A stretch of DNA of 64,000 nt from Rhodospirillaceae bacterium LM-1. Lineage in GTDB: Bacteria; Pseudomonadota; Alphaproteobacteria; Rhodospirillales; WMHbin7. The notes beneath the pieces are model-generated. The model saw nothing but the letters and a program-made list of their open reading frames with translations. It was not told the origin of the DNA and searched no databases. Within the stretch, counting starts at the first letter, position 1. Every line of letters starts with the position of its first letter. A program made the translations under genes and the position numbers. The stretch covers positions 471,939-535,938 of the forward strand of contig CACUVI010000001.1 in NCBI GenBank assembly GCA_902725215.1. Reading direction: 5' to 3'. This document shows, piece by piece, positions 36,256 through 45,701 of this stretch.

Positions 36256-37488
36256 ATGGCCCCACCCGTCTCGCCGCTGGCGCCAGCCTCCTATCCGCAC
36301 CTGCCGCCCCTGGCAGGCGTGAGGCTGGCGACCTTTGCTTCGGGTCTGCGCTACAAGGGGCGCACCGACCTGCTGCTGGCCGAATTGGCGCCCAAAACCA
36401 CCATGGCCGGGGTCTATACCAAATCGCTGTCCAGTTCGGCGCCGGTCGATTGGTGCCGCAAGGCGGGCGCCAAGGGCAAGGCCCGCGCCCTGGTGGTCAA
36501 TTCCGGCAACGCCAACGCCTTTACCGGTCGGGCGGGCATGGTTTCGGTTGCCGCCACGGTCAAGGCGATGGCCAAACTGGCCGCCTGCAAGGAAACCGAG
36601 GTGTTCGTCTCCTCGACCGGCACCATCGGCGTCCCGCTGCCCCATGAAAAAATCGTCGCCGCCCTGCCCAAGGCCATGCATGCCCTGAAGGCCGATGCCT
36701 GGATGGATGCCGCCCAGGCCATCATGACCACCGACACCTATCCGAAACTGGCCACCCGCCATGTCCGCATCGGCGACGACTTGGTCACCATCAACGGCAT
36801 CGCCAAGGGATCGGGCATGATCGCGCCCGACATGGCGACCATGCTGGCCTATGTCTTCACGGATGCCGCCCTGCCCGCCAAACTGCTGCAAGAATTGCTA
36901 ACCAAGGGGGCGGATAAAAGTTTCAACGCCATCACGGTGGACAGCGACACCTCGACCAGCGACACGCTGATCTTGTTCGCCACCGGTCAGGCCAAGCATC
37001 CGCGCATCACCCATGCAAACGATCCGCGCTTGAAGGAATTCAAGGCCGGTCTGGATGCCGTGTTGCTGGAGCTGGCGCATCTGGTGGTCAAGGATGGCGA
37101 AGGCGCCACTAAATTCGTGGAAATCCGCATTACGGGCGCCGCTTCGGCCAAGGCCGCCAAGCGCATCGGCATGGCGGTCGCCAACTCGCCGCTGATCAAG
37201 ACCGCCATCGCGGGCGAAGACGCCAATTGGGGACGCATCGTCATGGCCGTCGGCAAGGCGGGCGAAAAGGCCGACCGCGATCGGCTGACCATCCGCATCG
37301 GCGGTTTCGACGTGGCCTGCAACGGCGGCGCGGTCCCCGATTACGATGAAGCGCCGGTGACGGCTCATATGAAGGGCCAGAACATTTTGATCGAAATCGA
37401 TGTCGGCGTGGGCAAGGGCAAGGCCACTGTCTGGACTTGCGACCTGACCCACGGCTATATCGACATCAACGGCTCCTACAGAACGTAA
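36256..37488 (+). CDS. argJ: Glutamate N-acetyltransferase / ornithine acetyltransferase
   Basis: 410 residues, normal length. It catalyses the acetyl-recycling step(s) of arginine synthesis. Seen: NSGNANAFTGRAG, and KGSGMIAPDMATMLAYVFTDA, where the Ala-Thr bond is cut in self-processing and Thr becomes the nucleophile; also DSDTSTSDT and GEDANWGRI. Whether it is mono- or bifunctional cannot be judged. The gene follows the isomerase gene by seven bases and precedes the GNAT-NUDIX fusion. argC is elsewhere (56.8 kb). Confidence 0.96.
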   Translation: MAPPVSPLAPASYPHLPPLAGVRLATFASGLRYKGRTDLLLAELAPKTTMAGVYTKSLSSSAPVDWCRKAGAKGKARALVVNSGNANAFTGRAGMVSVAATVKAMAKLAACKETEVFVSSTGTIGVPLPHEKIVAALPKAMHALKADAWMDAAQAIMTTDTYPKLATRHVRIGDDLVTINGIAKGSGMIAPDMATMLAYVFTDAALPAKLLQELLTKGADKSFNAITVDSDTSTSDTLILFATGQAKHPRITHANDPRLKEFKAGLDAVLLELAHLVVKDGEGATKFVEIRITGAASAKAAKRIGMAVANSPLIKTAIAGEDANWGRIVMAVGKAGEKADRDRLTIRIGGFDVACNGGAVPDYDEAPVTAHMKGQNILIEIDVGVGKGKATVWTCDLTHGYIDINGSYRT

Positions 37489-37514
37489 TCCGCCCTTAAC
37501 CGACGGGGCCGCGC

Positions 37515-38498
37515 ATGACTTCGGAAACAGGTTGCATGTCGGCAGGAAGAAGTTGGCGGGGCGAGCATCTGCTGGCCGCCGACCTTCGCCTGCGCCCCCC
37601 CATCGAAGCCGACATCCCGGCCTTGGTCGAGATCGCCAACGACCCGGAAATCGCCCGCTGGACGGCGGAATTGCCCAATCCCTACGACGCCGACCACGCC
37701 ATGGAATTCATCGCCCAGGCGAACAGCGACCTTCTGCAAAATAAGGATGTCGTTCTGGTCATCGAGCGGCTGGCCGATGCAAAACTGGCGGGTGTTATCC
37801 ATCTGTCGTTCGAAGCCGATGGCGCCAAGTTGGGTTATTGGATCGCCAGACGCTATTGGAAATTGGGTTACGCCACCCAGGCCGTGCGCCGGATAGCAAG
37901 GCTGGCTTTCCGACAACTTGATCTTGCTTGGCTGGTCGGCGATGTCATGGCAGACAACAAGCCGTCATGCCGCGTTTTGGAAAAAGCGGGCTTCACAGCC
38001 AACCGGGTAGAATCCTGCCAACTTCAAGGGCGCTGCCGGGATGTTCCGGTCACGCGCTTCCGCCTTGATCGGGGGGACTGGATCAAGCGCCAATCGGACA
38101 AGCCCCTGCTGCTGGTCAGCGCCGCCGCCTTGATCGATGTCGACAACAGGGTGCTGCTGGCTTGTCGCCCCGAAGGCAAGGCGATGGCGGGACTATGGGA
38201 ATTTCCCGGAGGAAAAGTCCATGACGGCGAAAGCCCCGAAGCAGCCCTGATCCGCGAATTGAAGGAGGAATTGGGAATCGACGCCAGCGAAAGCTGTCTG
38301 GCTCCGCTGGCCTTCGCATCGCACGATTACGACAGCTTCCACCTTCTGATGCCGTTGTTCGTGCTGCGCCAATGGAAGGGCGAGCTGCATCCCCATGAAG
38401 GCCAGAAGCTGGCTTGGGTGCGCAAAGATCGGCTGGACGGCTATCCGATGCCGCCCGCCGACCTGCCTCTGGTGCCGATCCTGAAGGACTGGCTGTAA
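37515..38498 (+). CDS. GNAT acetyltransferase-NUDIX (MutT) fusion protein
   Basis: 327 residues, two enzymes in one chain. Residues about 23-195 form a RimJ/RimL-type GNAT domain (LRLRPPIEADIPALVEIANDPEIARWTAELPNP; GYWIARRYWKLGYATQAVRRIARLAF; NKPSCRVLEKAGF). Residues about 200-327 form a MutT-like NUDIX domain with a complete box (GKVHDGESPEAALIRELKEELGI) and LWEFPGGK, the pattern of 8-oxo-dGTP pyrophosphatases. In related alphaproteobacteria I recall separate GNAT and mutT genes after argJ, so this looks like a fusion of neighbours. It ends six bases before the convergent chemoreceptor gene. Confidence 0.9.
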   Translation: MTSETGCMSAGRSWRGEHLLAADLRLRPPIEADIPALVEIANDPEIARWTAELPNPYDADHAMEFIAQANSDLLQNKDVVLVIERLADAKLAGVIHLSFEADGAKLGYWIARRYWKLGYATQAVRRIARLAFRQLDLAWLVGDVMADNKPSCRVLEKAGFTANRVESCQLQGRCRDVPVTRFRLDRGDWIKRQSDKPLLLVSAAALIDVDNRVLLACRPEGKAMAGLWEFPGGKVHDGESPEAALIRELKEELGIDASESCLAPLAFASHDYDSFHLLMPLFVLRQWKGELHPHEGQKLAWVRKDRLDGYPMPPADLPLVPILKDWL

Positions 38499-38503
38499 CC
38501 CGT

Positions 38504-41032
38504 CTACACCGCCTTCACCTCGGCCAGGAAGGTCTTGACCTCGGTGCGGATGTTGCTGGCCTGCCTGCTCATCTGCTCGGATTCGGAACGCACCAGTTCG
38601 GATGCCTGCCCGGTTTCCGCCGCCGCCGCGCTGACGCGACCGATCGAGTTGGACACTTCCGCCGCCGCCATCGCCGTATCATGGACATTGCGGCTGATTT
38701 CCTCGGTGGCGCTGCTTTGCTCCTCGATCGCCGCCGCCACCGAAGCCGACACCTGATCGATTTCGGAAATGCTGTTGGAAATCTGGCGCAGGGCCGTCAC
38801 GGTTTCATCCGTCGCCAACTGCATGGCCTTGATCTGGCCGCCGATTTCATCGGTGGCCTTGGCTGTCTGGTTGGCTAGGCTTTTCACTTCGCCCGCCACC
38901 ACGGCAAATCCCTTGCCCGCTTCGCCCGCCCTGGCCGCCTCGATGGTAGCGTTCAAAGCCAGAAGATTGGTCTGCGAAGCGATGTCGTTGATCAGATGCA
39001 CCACCTCGCCGATGCGCTGGGCCGCCGTCAGCAAGGATTCCACCTTGGCGTCCGTGGCCTTGGCTTGCTGAGAGGCGTCGCGGGTCGCCCTGGCCGCGCC
39101 ATCGACCTGACGACCGATTTCCGCAATCGAAGCCCGCAATTCCTCGGCCGCCGCCGCCGCCGCCTCCACCCGCTCGCTGGCCTGATGCGAGGCCGCACTC
39201 ACCACCTCGCTTTCGCTGGCGGTATTGTGGGCGTTTTCGCTCATGCGGATCGCCGTGCTCGACAAGCCGTCGGCCCCGGTCGCCATCTGTTCAAGAAACT
39301 GCGACACTTTGGTCTCGAAGGATTCGATCATGCGCTGCTTATGCGCCAGCTTCTCGATCTGGGCGGTGTTTTCGACCCAGCTCTCGGAAGAAACCACCGA
39401 CGCTCGGATCAAGGATTCCTTGAAATGCTGAAGGCTTCTGGCCATGTCGCCGATCTCATCCTTGCGGAACTGGCCATAGACATCCACCCCCAGATCGCCC
39501 TGAGCCATCATTTGCATGGTGCCGGTCAAGGAAATCAGAGGCGGCGTGATGCTGGCCACGATGGCGAAGGCGAACAAGCCGATCAGCGACAGCAAGACCA
39601 AGGAAACCACGATCAGGAAGACGAAATTGGCGTTGGCCGCCTCCATGGTTTCGCGGGCCAGGGTTCCCAGACGGTTGGCGATCTCATCCTCGACCTTTTT
39701 CATCATGTCGATGCGCGCCGTCGAGGCGGCAAACCATTTCGGCGCTTCGACGCCCGCAGTGTCTCCCGTCTCAATGCTGTCATGAGCGATCTTGCGCAGG
39801 CGCGTCACTTCGTCCACCGCTTCGCCCGCCACCGTCTTTTTCGACAACTCCTTCAATTCAGGCGTGGCGAAGGCGTTGAAGACGTTTTCGAAGGCGCTCT
39901 GCTGGCCGAAATTTCCCACCACGCGCCGATAAAGCTCTGGAGCGAATTTTCCGGTGGCAAAACCGCCCGAGATCATGGCCCGCTCAAGACCTGCCTGCTC
40001 CTTCATTTTGATCCAGCCGGAATAGGCGCCGATCAAACGGGCCACCGCGCTGTCGCTGGTTTTCAACGCCATGGCGTCGATCATGCCGATCAGCTGATTG
40101 ATGTTGCGGGTGTAAAAGCCCTGCATTTCAGGGATGGGCACATCAAGCGCATCCGCCTTGGCGCGCACGCCGGACACGCCTTCCAAACTGGCAAGCGCCG
40201 CCTTGCCCATGTCGCCATATTCGGGCATGTCGGCCATGATCCGTTGCAGGCTGGTCTTGAAGGGCGCCAGCCGACCATCGCTATCCTTGCGGATAGCATC
40301 CACTTGGTCCTTGAACTTGGTTCCCTTGCTGCCCATGAACAGCGATGTCGAGCCACGCTCTTTTTGCAACTCGTGAATCAGGGCGCTGGCCGATTGCGAA
40401 AAACCGGTCAGCACGCCCAGCTTTTCCATCTCGGACGCCGTGCTGCGCTTTTCCTCGACCGCCACGCCGGCATAGATCAATAGGGCCAGAGTCGGCAACA
40501 AACCCAGCATGATGATGCGCTGCTTGACCTTGAAGGCGTCGAACGCCCCCATCACCGCGCCAAGGAAACCGTGACGCCTGGATGATTGTTGCTGCGATTC
40601 GGGCAAGGGAACGTCGGAAACGCCCTTTTCTCGGAAGAATTCGCGCATGCGCAAATCTTCCGACGTGACGTGCCCGATGAAGAAACTTTTCATGAAATCG
40701 ATCAGCAGCTTCTGGTCGATCGTTTCTCCATAAGTTTTTCGCCGCTCGGTCAATTCCTTCAGCTTGGCCAGCGTCAGATCGTGCGACGCCTTGTGCTTGG
40801 CAAAGCCAGGATATCCCGACTTGTTCATCAAGCCTTCTTCGCGTTCGAAATGGGCCCTCGTATGGGCCAACAGGGCGTCGATATTTTCTTCGATGACCTG
40901 GGCGGCGTCGCCACGCTCCTGAGCATCGTGGAACTTGTTGATCAGTTCGACCCAATGACGATGATCGTCGTCAAGGGCGCGCACACCGATGCTGTAGGAA
41001 TCGTGCCACGGAAGCATAACCATGCTCGTCAC
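38504..41032 (-). CDS. Chemoreceptor with N-terminal bacteriohemerythrin and NIT sensor domain
   Basis: 842 residues. Residues 1-135 are a bacteriohemerythrin with all seven di-iron ligands: His24, His61, Glu65, His80, His84, His121 and Asp126. Membrane segment 1 is about 172-191, followed by a periplasmic NIT (nitrate/nitrite-sensing) domain to about 465 ([27 protein letters not shown]), membrane segment 2 ([23 protein letters not shown]), HAMP, and a methyl-accepting signalling domain with the hairpin tip [40 protein letters not shown]. The protein could combine cytoplasmic O2 and periplasmic nitrate signals. No C-terminal pentapeptide tether. AGGAG ribosome site. Direct repeats lie upstream. 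Confidence 0.93.
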   Translation of the reverse strand: MTSMVMLPWHDSYSIGVRALDDDHRHWVELINKFHDAQERGDAAQVIEENIDALLAHTRAHFEREEGLMNKSGYPGFAKHKASHDLTLAKLKELTERRKTYGETIDQKLLIDFMKSFFIGHVTSEDLRMREFFREKGVSDVPLPESQQQSSRRHGFLGAVMGAFDAFKVKQRIIMLGLLPTLALLIYAGVAVEEKRSTASEMEKLGVLTGFSQSASALIHELQKERGSTSLFMGSKGTKFKDQVDAIRKDSDGRLAPFKTSLQRIMADMPEYGDMGKAALASLEGVSGVRAKADALDVPIPEMQGFYTRNINQLIGMIDAMALKTSDSAVARLIGAYSGWIKMKEQAGLERAMISGGFATGKFAPELYRRVVGNFGQQSAFENVFNAFATPELKELSKKTVAGEAVDEVTRLRKIAHDSIETGDTAGVEAPKWFAASTARIDMMKKVEDEIANRLGTLARETMEAANANFVFLIVVSLVLLSLIGLFAFAIVASITPPLISLTGTMQMMAQGDLGVDVYGQFRKDEIGDMARSLQHFKESLIRASVVSSESWVENTAQIEKLAHKQRMIESFETKVSQFLEQMATGADGLSSTAIRMSENAHNTASESEVVSAASHQASERVEAAAAAAEELRASIAEIGRQVDGAARATRDASQQAKATDAKVESLLTAAQRIGEVVHLINDIASQTNLLALNATIEAARAGEAGKGFAVVAGEVKSLANQTAKATDEIGGQIKAMQLATDETVTALRQISNSISEIDQVSASVAAAIEEQSSATEEISRNVHDTAMAAAEVSNSIGRVSAAAAETGQASELVRSESEQMSRQASNIRTEVKTFLAEVKAV

Positions 41033-41123
41033 TCCTAACGGGCAAAAAGGGAAGATCAGGCTATCCGATTATCTGGAAGGCAAACTTGATGAATGTTAAG
41101 TTCAGGAAAAAGAGTTAAACAAC

Positions 41124-41158
41124 ATCAACGCGCTGTTTAATATATCAACGCACTGTTA
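41124..41158. repeat. Two direct repeats upstream of the chemoreceptor gene
   Basis: ATCAACGCGCTGTTTA at 41124 and ATCAACGCACTGTTA at 41144 repeat at exactly 20 bp, two helical turns, in an AT-rich spacer about 100 bp upstream of the chemoreceptor start. The spacing suggests a tandem regulator-binding site. The regulator is unknown. Confidence 0.5.
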
Positions 41159-41187
41159 TCACGTAATATATCTAAATATGCATGATT

Positions 41188-42906
41188 TTACTGACGGCCA
41201 ACTTCCGCCAAAGCGCCCGCTAGGGCCGCCAAGGCCCGAGAGCGGCTCCAAGCGTCCGTGATCGCCTCGGCCACCGACACCCCCCTGAGCAAATGACCGA
41301 GCGCGCTGGCGCGCTCCCCCTTGCGGCTGTTCTCGCGCGCCAACTCGGCATACATCCAGACGCGCCCGAAAGGATCGGCATAGGCCTGCGTGGCGGCTTC
41401 GGCCTCTGCCGACAATGAACTTCTGAACTGGCCGCTGCTTTGATCGGCCAGTCGCCACAGCGTTTGCGCCTTGATCGCCTCGTCATCGATGATCATCGCT
41501 TGCGATTGGGCGGTTTGCGTGTCGTTCAGCATCTGCCAACCCATCGCGATCTGGCTTTCGCCATATGACCTGGCGAAAGGCAAATCGATGGCCTGCACCA
41601 GAACGGCGGCGGTTCTAAGCTGACGTCTGGCTTCATCGGGCTTATTCAAGAAGAAGGCGGCATCGGCCAAACGCACATGAGCCAGAACGCGGTAGCGCGG
41701 CAATTCGATCCGCTGGGCCAGCACTTCCGCCTCGATGCCCCGCCCGTCCCTGGCCATGGCCTCGATCAGCTTCAGTTCGGCGGGAACGCGCAGCAAACCA
41801 TCATTGACCTGAACCAGCCATTGGCGGCTGGCTTCGAAACGCTTAAGCGTTGTTTCAATCATCGACAGATTGGCGATGGCGCTTTGGCGAGCTTCGAAAG
41901 GTAGGGTCAGCAGACGCTTTTCCGCATCGATCCGCCAGCGCATCGCCGCCCCCTCCTCACCCAAGCGCAAGGCTATTTCCGCCAATTTCAGACGGGCCGA
42001 CAAGGTTTCCTCGGGCTGTTTCAGGCTGTCCAGAAGGCGCTCGGCCACCGCCCTGGCCGCCCGCGCCGATTCGGCATGCCCCATCTCGGCTTGGCGCAAG
42101 GACAAAAGCAGGGCCGCCTCGCAACGGCGCGCCGCGTCGGGAATGACGTCCAACGCCTCAAGCGCCGCCTGAAAATATCCGCCCGCCGCCAAGGAGCGGG
42201 CTACGGATTCCAGGGCCGAGATCAGGGTGCGCGGATCGTCGATGCGCGACGCCACCTCCCAGGCCATCTGGTGGACGCCCGCCTCGGCCGCCTCGCTGGC
42301 GACTTCGGACAGCGCCCAATCGCGCATCGACCCGGCAGGGGCGGCCAGCGCCGCCTGGCGAGCCAAGACGGATAAACATTCAGGTTGCGGGTTCTTGAAA
42401 CAGTCTTTGGGATCGCCAACCAAAGGCAAGGGGCGCGCCGAAGCCTCGATCAGCAAACGGCGGGTGGCGGGCGATTCCTCGATCAAACGCTTGGCCCCCG
42501 AAATCTGCTCGGCCCGCGTTTGCTTCAAGCGCCTCTCGATCCGGCGCATGCCGGCCACCATTTCCAGATGCTGCAACAAATCCTCGCCGGGCTGGCCGGT
42601 CTGTTTCAACCCCCAAGCCTTTTGATGCAGCCGGATGGCTTCGACGGTGGCGGGCGACAAGCGCCCATCCAATTCGCCGTGGTAAAGCCCCATTTCCTCG
42701 AGAAGGCTTTGAATCGCCAGCAACAAAGCGTCGGTTTGCACTGGTGCTTGTTGCTTTGACGAAGGAATGACCGGGTCCTTCAGGGCGGCAGGCGAAGAGA
42801 CGCTCCAGGGCATGACCAACAAAAGCGTCGCCCCCAGCAACAAGACCCATTGGCCCGAATGGGGCCGAATGCTATTCTGCCTTGTTTTTCCAGAGGATAC
42901 GCGCAT
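41188..42906 (-). CDS. Exported protein with peptidoglycan-binding domain and helical repeats
   Basis: 572 residues. Seen: a signal or anchor segment (GQWVLLLGATLLLVMPWSVSS), a PG_binding_1-type domain near 62-118 (LLLAIQSLLEEMGLYHGELDGRLSPATVEAIRLHQKAWGL), a charged segment, then about 400 residues of Ala- and Arg-rich helical hairpins resembling degenerate TPR units (ALSEVASEAAEAGVHQMAWEVASRI, AARAVAERLLDSL, AYADPFGRVWMYAELARENSRKG). Probably periplasmic and cell-wall associated. Its ATG (42906) overlaps the divergent CinA-like start. Function unknown. Confidence 0.75.
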   Translation of the reverse strand: MRVSSGKTRQNSIRPHSGQWVLLLGATLLLVMPWSVSSPAALKDPVIPSSKQQAPVQTDALLLAIQSLLEEMGLYHGELDGRLSPATVEAIRLHQKAWGLKQTGQPGEDLLQHLEMVAGMRRIERRLKQTRAEQISGAKRLIEESPATRRLLIEASARPLPLVGDPKDCFKNPQPECLSVLARQAALAAPAGSMRDWALSEVASEAAEAGVHQMAWEVASRIDDPRTLISALESVARSLAAGGYFQAALEALDVIPDAARRCEAALLLSLRQAEMGHAESARAARAVAERLLDSLKQPEETLSARLKLAEIALRLGEEGAAMRWRIDAEKRLLTLPFEARQSAIANLSMIETTLKRFEASRQWLVQVNDGLLRVPAELKLIEAMARDGRGIEAEVLAQRIELPRYRVLAHVRLADAAFFLNKPDEARRQLRTAAVLVQAIDLPFARSYGESQIAMGWQMLNDTQTAQSQAMIIDDEAIKAQTLWRLADQSSGQFRSSLSAEAEAATQAYADPFGRVWMYAELARENSRKGERASALGHLLRGVSVAEAITDAWSRSRALAALAGALAEVGRQ

Positions 42907-43678
42907 GTCTCAAATGTTCCCCAGCGCCGCGGTCCTGATCATCGGCAATGAAATCCTATCTGGCCGCACGCGCGATGCCAATCTTGGCTTTTTGGCGGGC
43001 GCCCTGGCTGAAATTGGCATTCAGGTCAGGCAGGCGCGCGTGATTCCCGACGAGTTGTCCGTCATTGCCGATAACGTAAACACTCTTCGGCATAATTACG
43101 ATAGCCTCTTCACCACCGGAGGCATCGGCCCGACGCATGACGACATAACGGCCGAGGCGGTCGCCCTGGCTTTCGGCCTCCCCCTGACCCGCCACCCCGA
43201 GGCGCTGCGCCGCCTGGAAAGCCATTACGGCCCCGACAATCTGAACGATATGCGAAAACGCATGGCCGACATGCCCGAAGGAGCGCTTCTCATCGACAAT
43301 CCGATCAGCTCTGCTCCTGGTTTCAGTCTTGGCAACGTCCATGTGCTGGCCGGGGTTCCCATGATCGCGAGGGCCATGTTCGAACAAATGAAGCACCGCC
43401 TGATCCAAGGGCCGCCCCTGCTGGCCCGCACGATACGCGCCTTCGTGGCGGAAGGCGTGTTGGCCAAAGGGCTGAAGGAGATTCAAGACGCCAATGCCGA
43501 CGTCAGTCTGGGCAGCTACCCCTTCATGGCAGACCAAAGACTGGGAGCCAGCATCGTTGTTAGGGGACGAGACGCCGGTCGGCTGGACGAAGTAGCCGAT
43601 CTGGTTGCCACCCTTATGAAATCCCTTAATGGAGACCCCCATGTTGAAACCGGCGAAGGCAACACTAAAGCCTTATGA
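42905..43678 (+). CDS. CinA N-terminal/molybdopterin-binding domain protein
   Basis: 257 residues from ATG 42905 (AGAGGA ribosome site); ATG 42914 is an alternative. It has a MoaB/MogA-like fold as in the N-terminal half of CinA. Seen: AAVLIIGNEILSGRTRDANLGFLAGALAEIGI and TTGGIGPTHDDITAEAVALAFG. It lacks the C-terminal nicotinamide-nucleotide amidase domain of full CinA (about 400 residues), as is common in alphaproteobacteria. Biochemical role is uncertain. The following small membrane-protein gene overlaps its end. Confidence 0.88.
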   Translation: MSQMFPSAAVLIIGNEILSGRTRDANLGFLAGALAEIGIQVRQARVIPDELSVIADNVNTLRHNYDSLFTTGGIGPTHDDITAEAVALAFGLPLTRHPEALRRLESHYGPDNLNDMRKRMADMPEGALLIDNPISSAPGFSLGNVHVLAGVPMIARAMFEQMKHRLIQGPPLLARTIRAFVAEGVLAKGLKEIQDANADVSLGSYPFMADQRLGASIVVRGRDAGRLDEVADLVATLMKSLNGDPHVETGEGNTKAL

Positions 43679-43907
43679 GCGGCACGCCGTGCTTTTCATG
43701 CTGCGACACATGTTTTTCGGTGTGGTGGGCGGCTTCTTTTTCGGCATCATGCTGCTTGTCCTGGATGTCGGCGGGCTGCGCACCCTGATCTTTACATCCA
43801 ACGATATGGGCATCGCTCTTTTTCTACTATTCTTTGGCCTATTCATTACTTTTGGTAGTGTCGGCATGGGGGTTGGCATCATGACCATAAACAGCCAAGA
43901 TCATTAA
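43641..43907 (+). CDS. Small two-segment membrane protein of unknown function
   Basis: 88 residues from ATG 43641 (ATG 43629 is also in frame and closer to a GGAG). It overlaps the 3' end of the CinA-like gene by about 38 bp in another frame. Seen: two hydrophobic segments (MFFGVVGGFFFGIMLLVLDVGGL and MGIALFLLFFGLFITFGSVGMGVGIMTI) separated by a short polar loop. No recognised domain. Probably inner-membrane and co-transcribed with the CinA-like gene. Confidence 0.7.
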   Translation: MLKPAKATLKPYERHAVLFMLRHMFFGVVGGFFFGIMLLVLDVGGLRTLIFTSNDMGIALFLLFFGLFITFGSVGMGVGIMTINSQDH

Positions 43908-43982
43908 CTATTCTTCTCGCCATCTTGCCTGCCCCATGTCAGTATCGGGATCGTTCTAGGGGATCTGCGCGCAGGACTAAAA

Positions 43983-45701
43983 GTGTCAACCGAACTCAGG
44001 CGCCATCTTCGCGGCCCACGCGGTTTTCTGTTCGCCATGATGGGTTTCTATGCCCTTGTCGTCGGGGGGTATGGCGCGTTTGCCACCATGGCGGACTATT
44101 CCGAGACCTTCAATTCCACGGAACGAGCCATTCGCGACTATGTGCGCCTGCTGGAAGAACATTCCAAACGCACCATCGATTCCACCGATCTTCTGATCCT
44201 GCGCTTAAGCGACCGCATCATCTCGAAGGGCCAGCTTCCGCAGCCCGGCGACTACGACACCGAAAGGCGACTGATGGCGGCCATGGCCAACGGCTCGCCG
44301 CAAACGGAGACCATGTATTTGGTCGATCCCTCGGGGAAGCTGTTTCTGGCATCGCGGCCCATTCCGCAACATGCGACGGACGCAACCGGGCAGGATTACT
44401 TCAATGTCTTGAAGAACGGTCACGAAAACATGTTCATCGGCAAGGTGACCCGCGATCCCTTCACCACCAACTTCACATTTCCGGTGGCCAGACGCATCAC
44501 CGACGCCCAAGGTCGCTTTCTGGGAATAGCGGTCGCCACCATTCCCAACCTGTATTTCAAGGAATTTTATCACAACCTCGCCGTCGGTTCGACGCCCGCC
44601 ATGGGCGTCTACAAGCTGGATGGGGCGATCCTGGTCAGAGAGCCGATCACCCGCGATGACGACGTCATCAATCGCAACATGGCGGGGAGCGACCTGTTTA
44701 CAAAGCAGCTTCCTTTATCATCCATCAACACCTATCGCGGCAAGCTGGACAATGACAACGTGCAACGGGTGATTTCCTACCGAAAAATCGAGAACCCGCC
44801 GCTTCTGGTTTGGATGGGAATCAGCGAGGCCGACGCGCTTTCCGATTGGTACTGGCGCGCTTGGCGCAATGCGGGCATCGCCTTTTTCACCCTTCTGGTC
44901 ATGAGCGGCCTTTCTTGGCTGGTCTTGCGAGCCGTTGGGCACGAGGAAATCGCCCGCGACGACCTGGAGCGCGCCAACGACAGCCTTAGACGTTCAAACG
45001 CCGATCTTGAGCAGTTCGCCTATATCGCCTCGCACGATCTGCAAGAACCTCTGCGCCAGATCGGCAGCTATGTGCAACTGCTGGAGCGGCGCTATAAAGA
45101 CAAGCTGGACAGCGACGCCATCACCTTCATCGATTACACGGTCGAAGGGGTCAAGCGCCTGCAAAGCCTGATCCATGAATTGCTGGCCTATTCCAGCGTC
45201 GGCACCCGCCGTTCGCCCTTTGCCCAAACCAATCTGACCGACTTGGCGCGCCGGGCGGTGCTGCATCTTTCCGGAGACATCAAGGCTTCGGGTGCCGAGG
45301 TCCTGGTTGAGACGCTGCCCACGCTGTCCGTCGATGCGCCGCAGATCGAGGCCGTCTTCCAGCAACTGGTTTCGAACGGCTTGCGCTTCCAATCGAAGGG
45401 CGCTGTGCCGCGCCTTCGCATCTGGGCCGAGGAACATAAGGACGATTGGGTGATTTCGGTCAAAGACAACGGCATTGGCATCGACGCCCAGTATTTTGAC
45501 CGCATTTTCCTGATCTTCAAGCGCCTGCACTCGCGTACCGACTATCCCGGCGACGGCATCGGCTTGGCGCTATGCCAGCGCGTGATCGAACGCCATGGCG
45601 GGCGCATCTGGGTGGAAAGTGAACCCGGCCAGGGCGCGGTCTTTCGTTTCCTGCTGCCCAAAGCCATTCATCAGATCAGTCTGCCGTCAGGCACGCCTTA
45701 A
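43983..45701 (+). CDS. Membrane histidine kinase with Cache-like periplasmic sensor
   Basis: 572 residues from GTG 43983. Seen: membrane segment 1 (FAMMGFYALVVGGYGAFATM), a periplasmic double-Cache/PDC-like region (about 40-295) with ETMYLVDPSGKLFLASRPIP and ARRITDAQGRFLGIAVATI, membrane segment 2 (AGIAFFTLLVMSGLSWLVLRAV), then HisKA (YIASHDLQEPLRQIGSYVQLLERR) and HATPase (QLVSNGLRFQ, DNGIGIDAQ, GDGIGLALCQRVIERHGG). No HAMP or PAS between membrane and kinase core. No regulator gene is adjacent, so it is an orphan. Its 3' end overlaps znuA on the other strand by 26 bp. Confidence 0.9.
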   Translation: MSTELRRHLRGPRGFLFAMMGFYALVVGGYGAFATMADYSETFNSTERAIRDYVRLLEEHSKRTIDSTDLLILRLSDRIISKGQLPQPGDYDTERRLMAAMANGSPQTETMYLVDPSGKLFLASRPIPQHATDATGQDYFNVLKNGHENMFIGKVTRDPFTTNFTFPVARRITDAQGRFLGIAVATIPNLYFKEFYHNLAVGSTPAMGVYKLDGAILVREPITRDDDVINRNMAGSDLFTKQLPLSSINTYRGKLDNDNVQRVISYRKIENPPLLVWMGISEADALSDWYWRAWRNAGIAFFTLLVMSGLSWLVLRAVGHEEIARDDLERANDSLRRSNADLEQFAYIASHDLQEPLRQIGSYVQLLERRYKDKLDSDAITFIDYTVEGVKRLQSLIHELLAYSSVGTRRSPFAQTNLTDLARRAVLHLSGDIKASGAEVLVETLPTLSVDAPQIEAVFQQLVSNGLRFQSKGAVPRLRIWAEEHKDDWVISVKDNGIGIDAQYFDRIFLIFKRLHSRTDYPGDGIGLALCQRVIERHGGRIWVESEPGQGAVFRFLLPKAIHQISLPSGTP

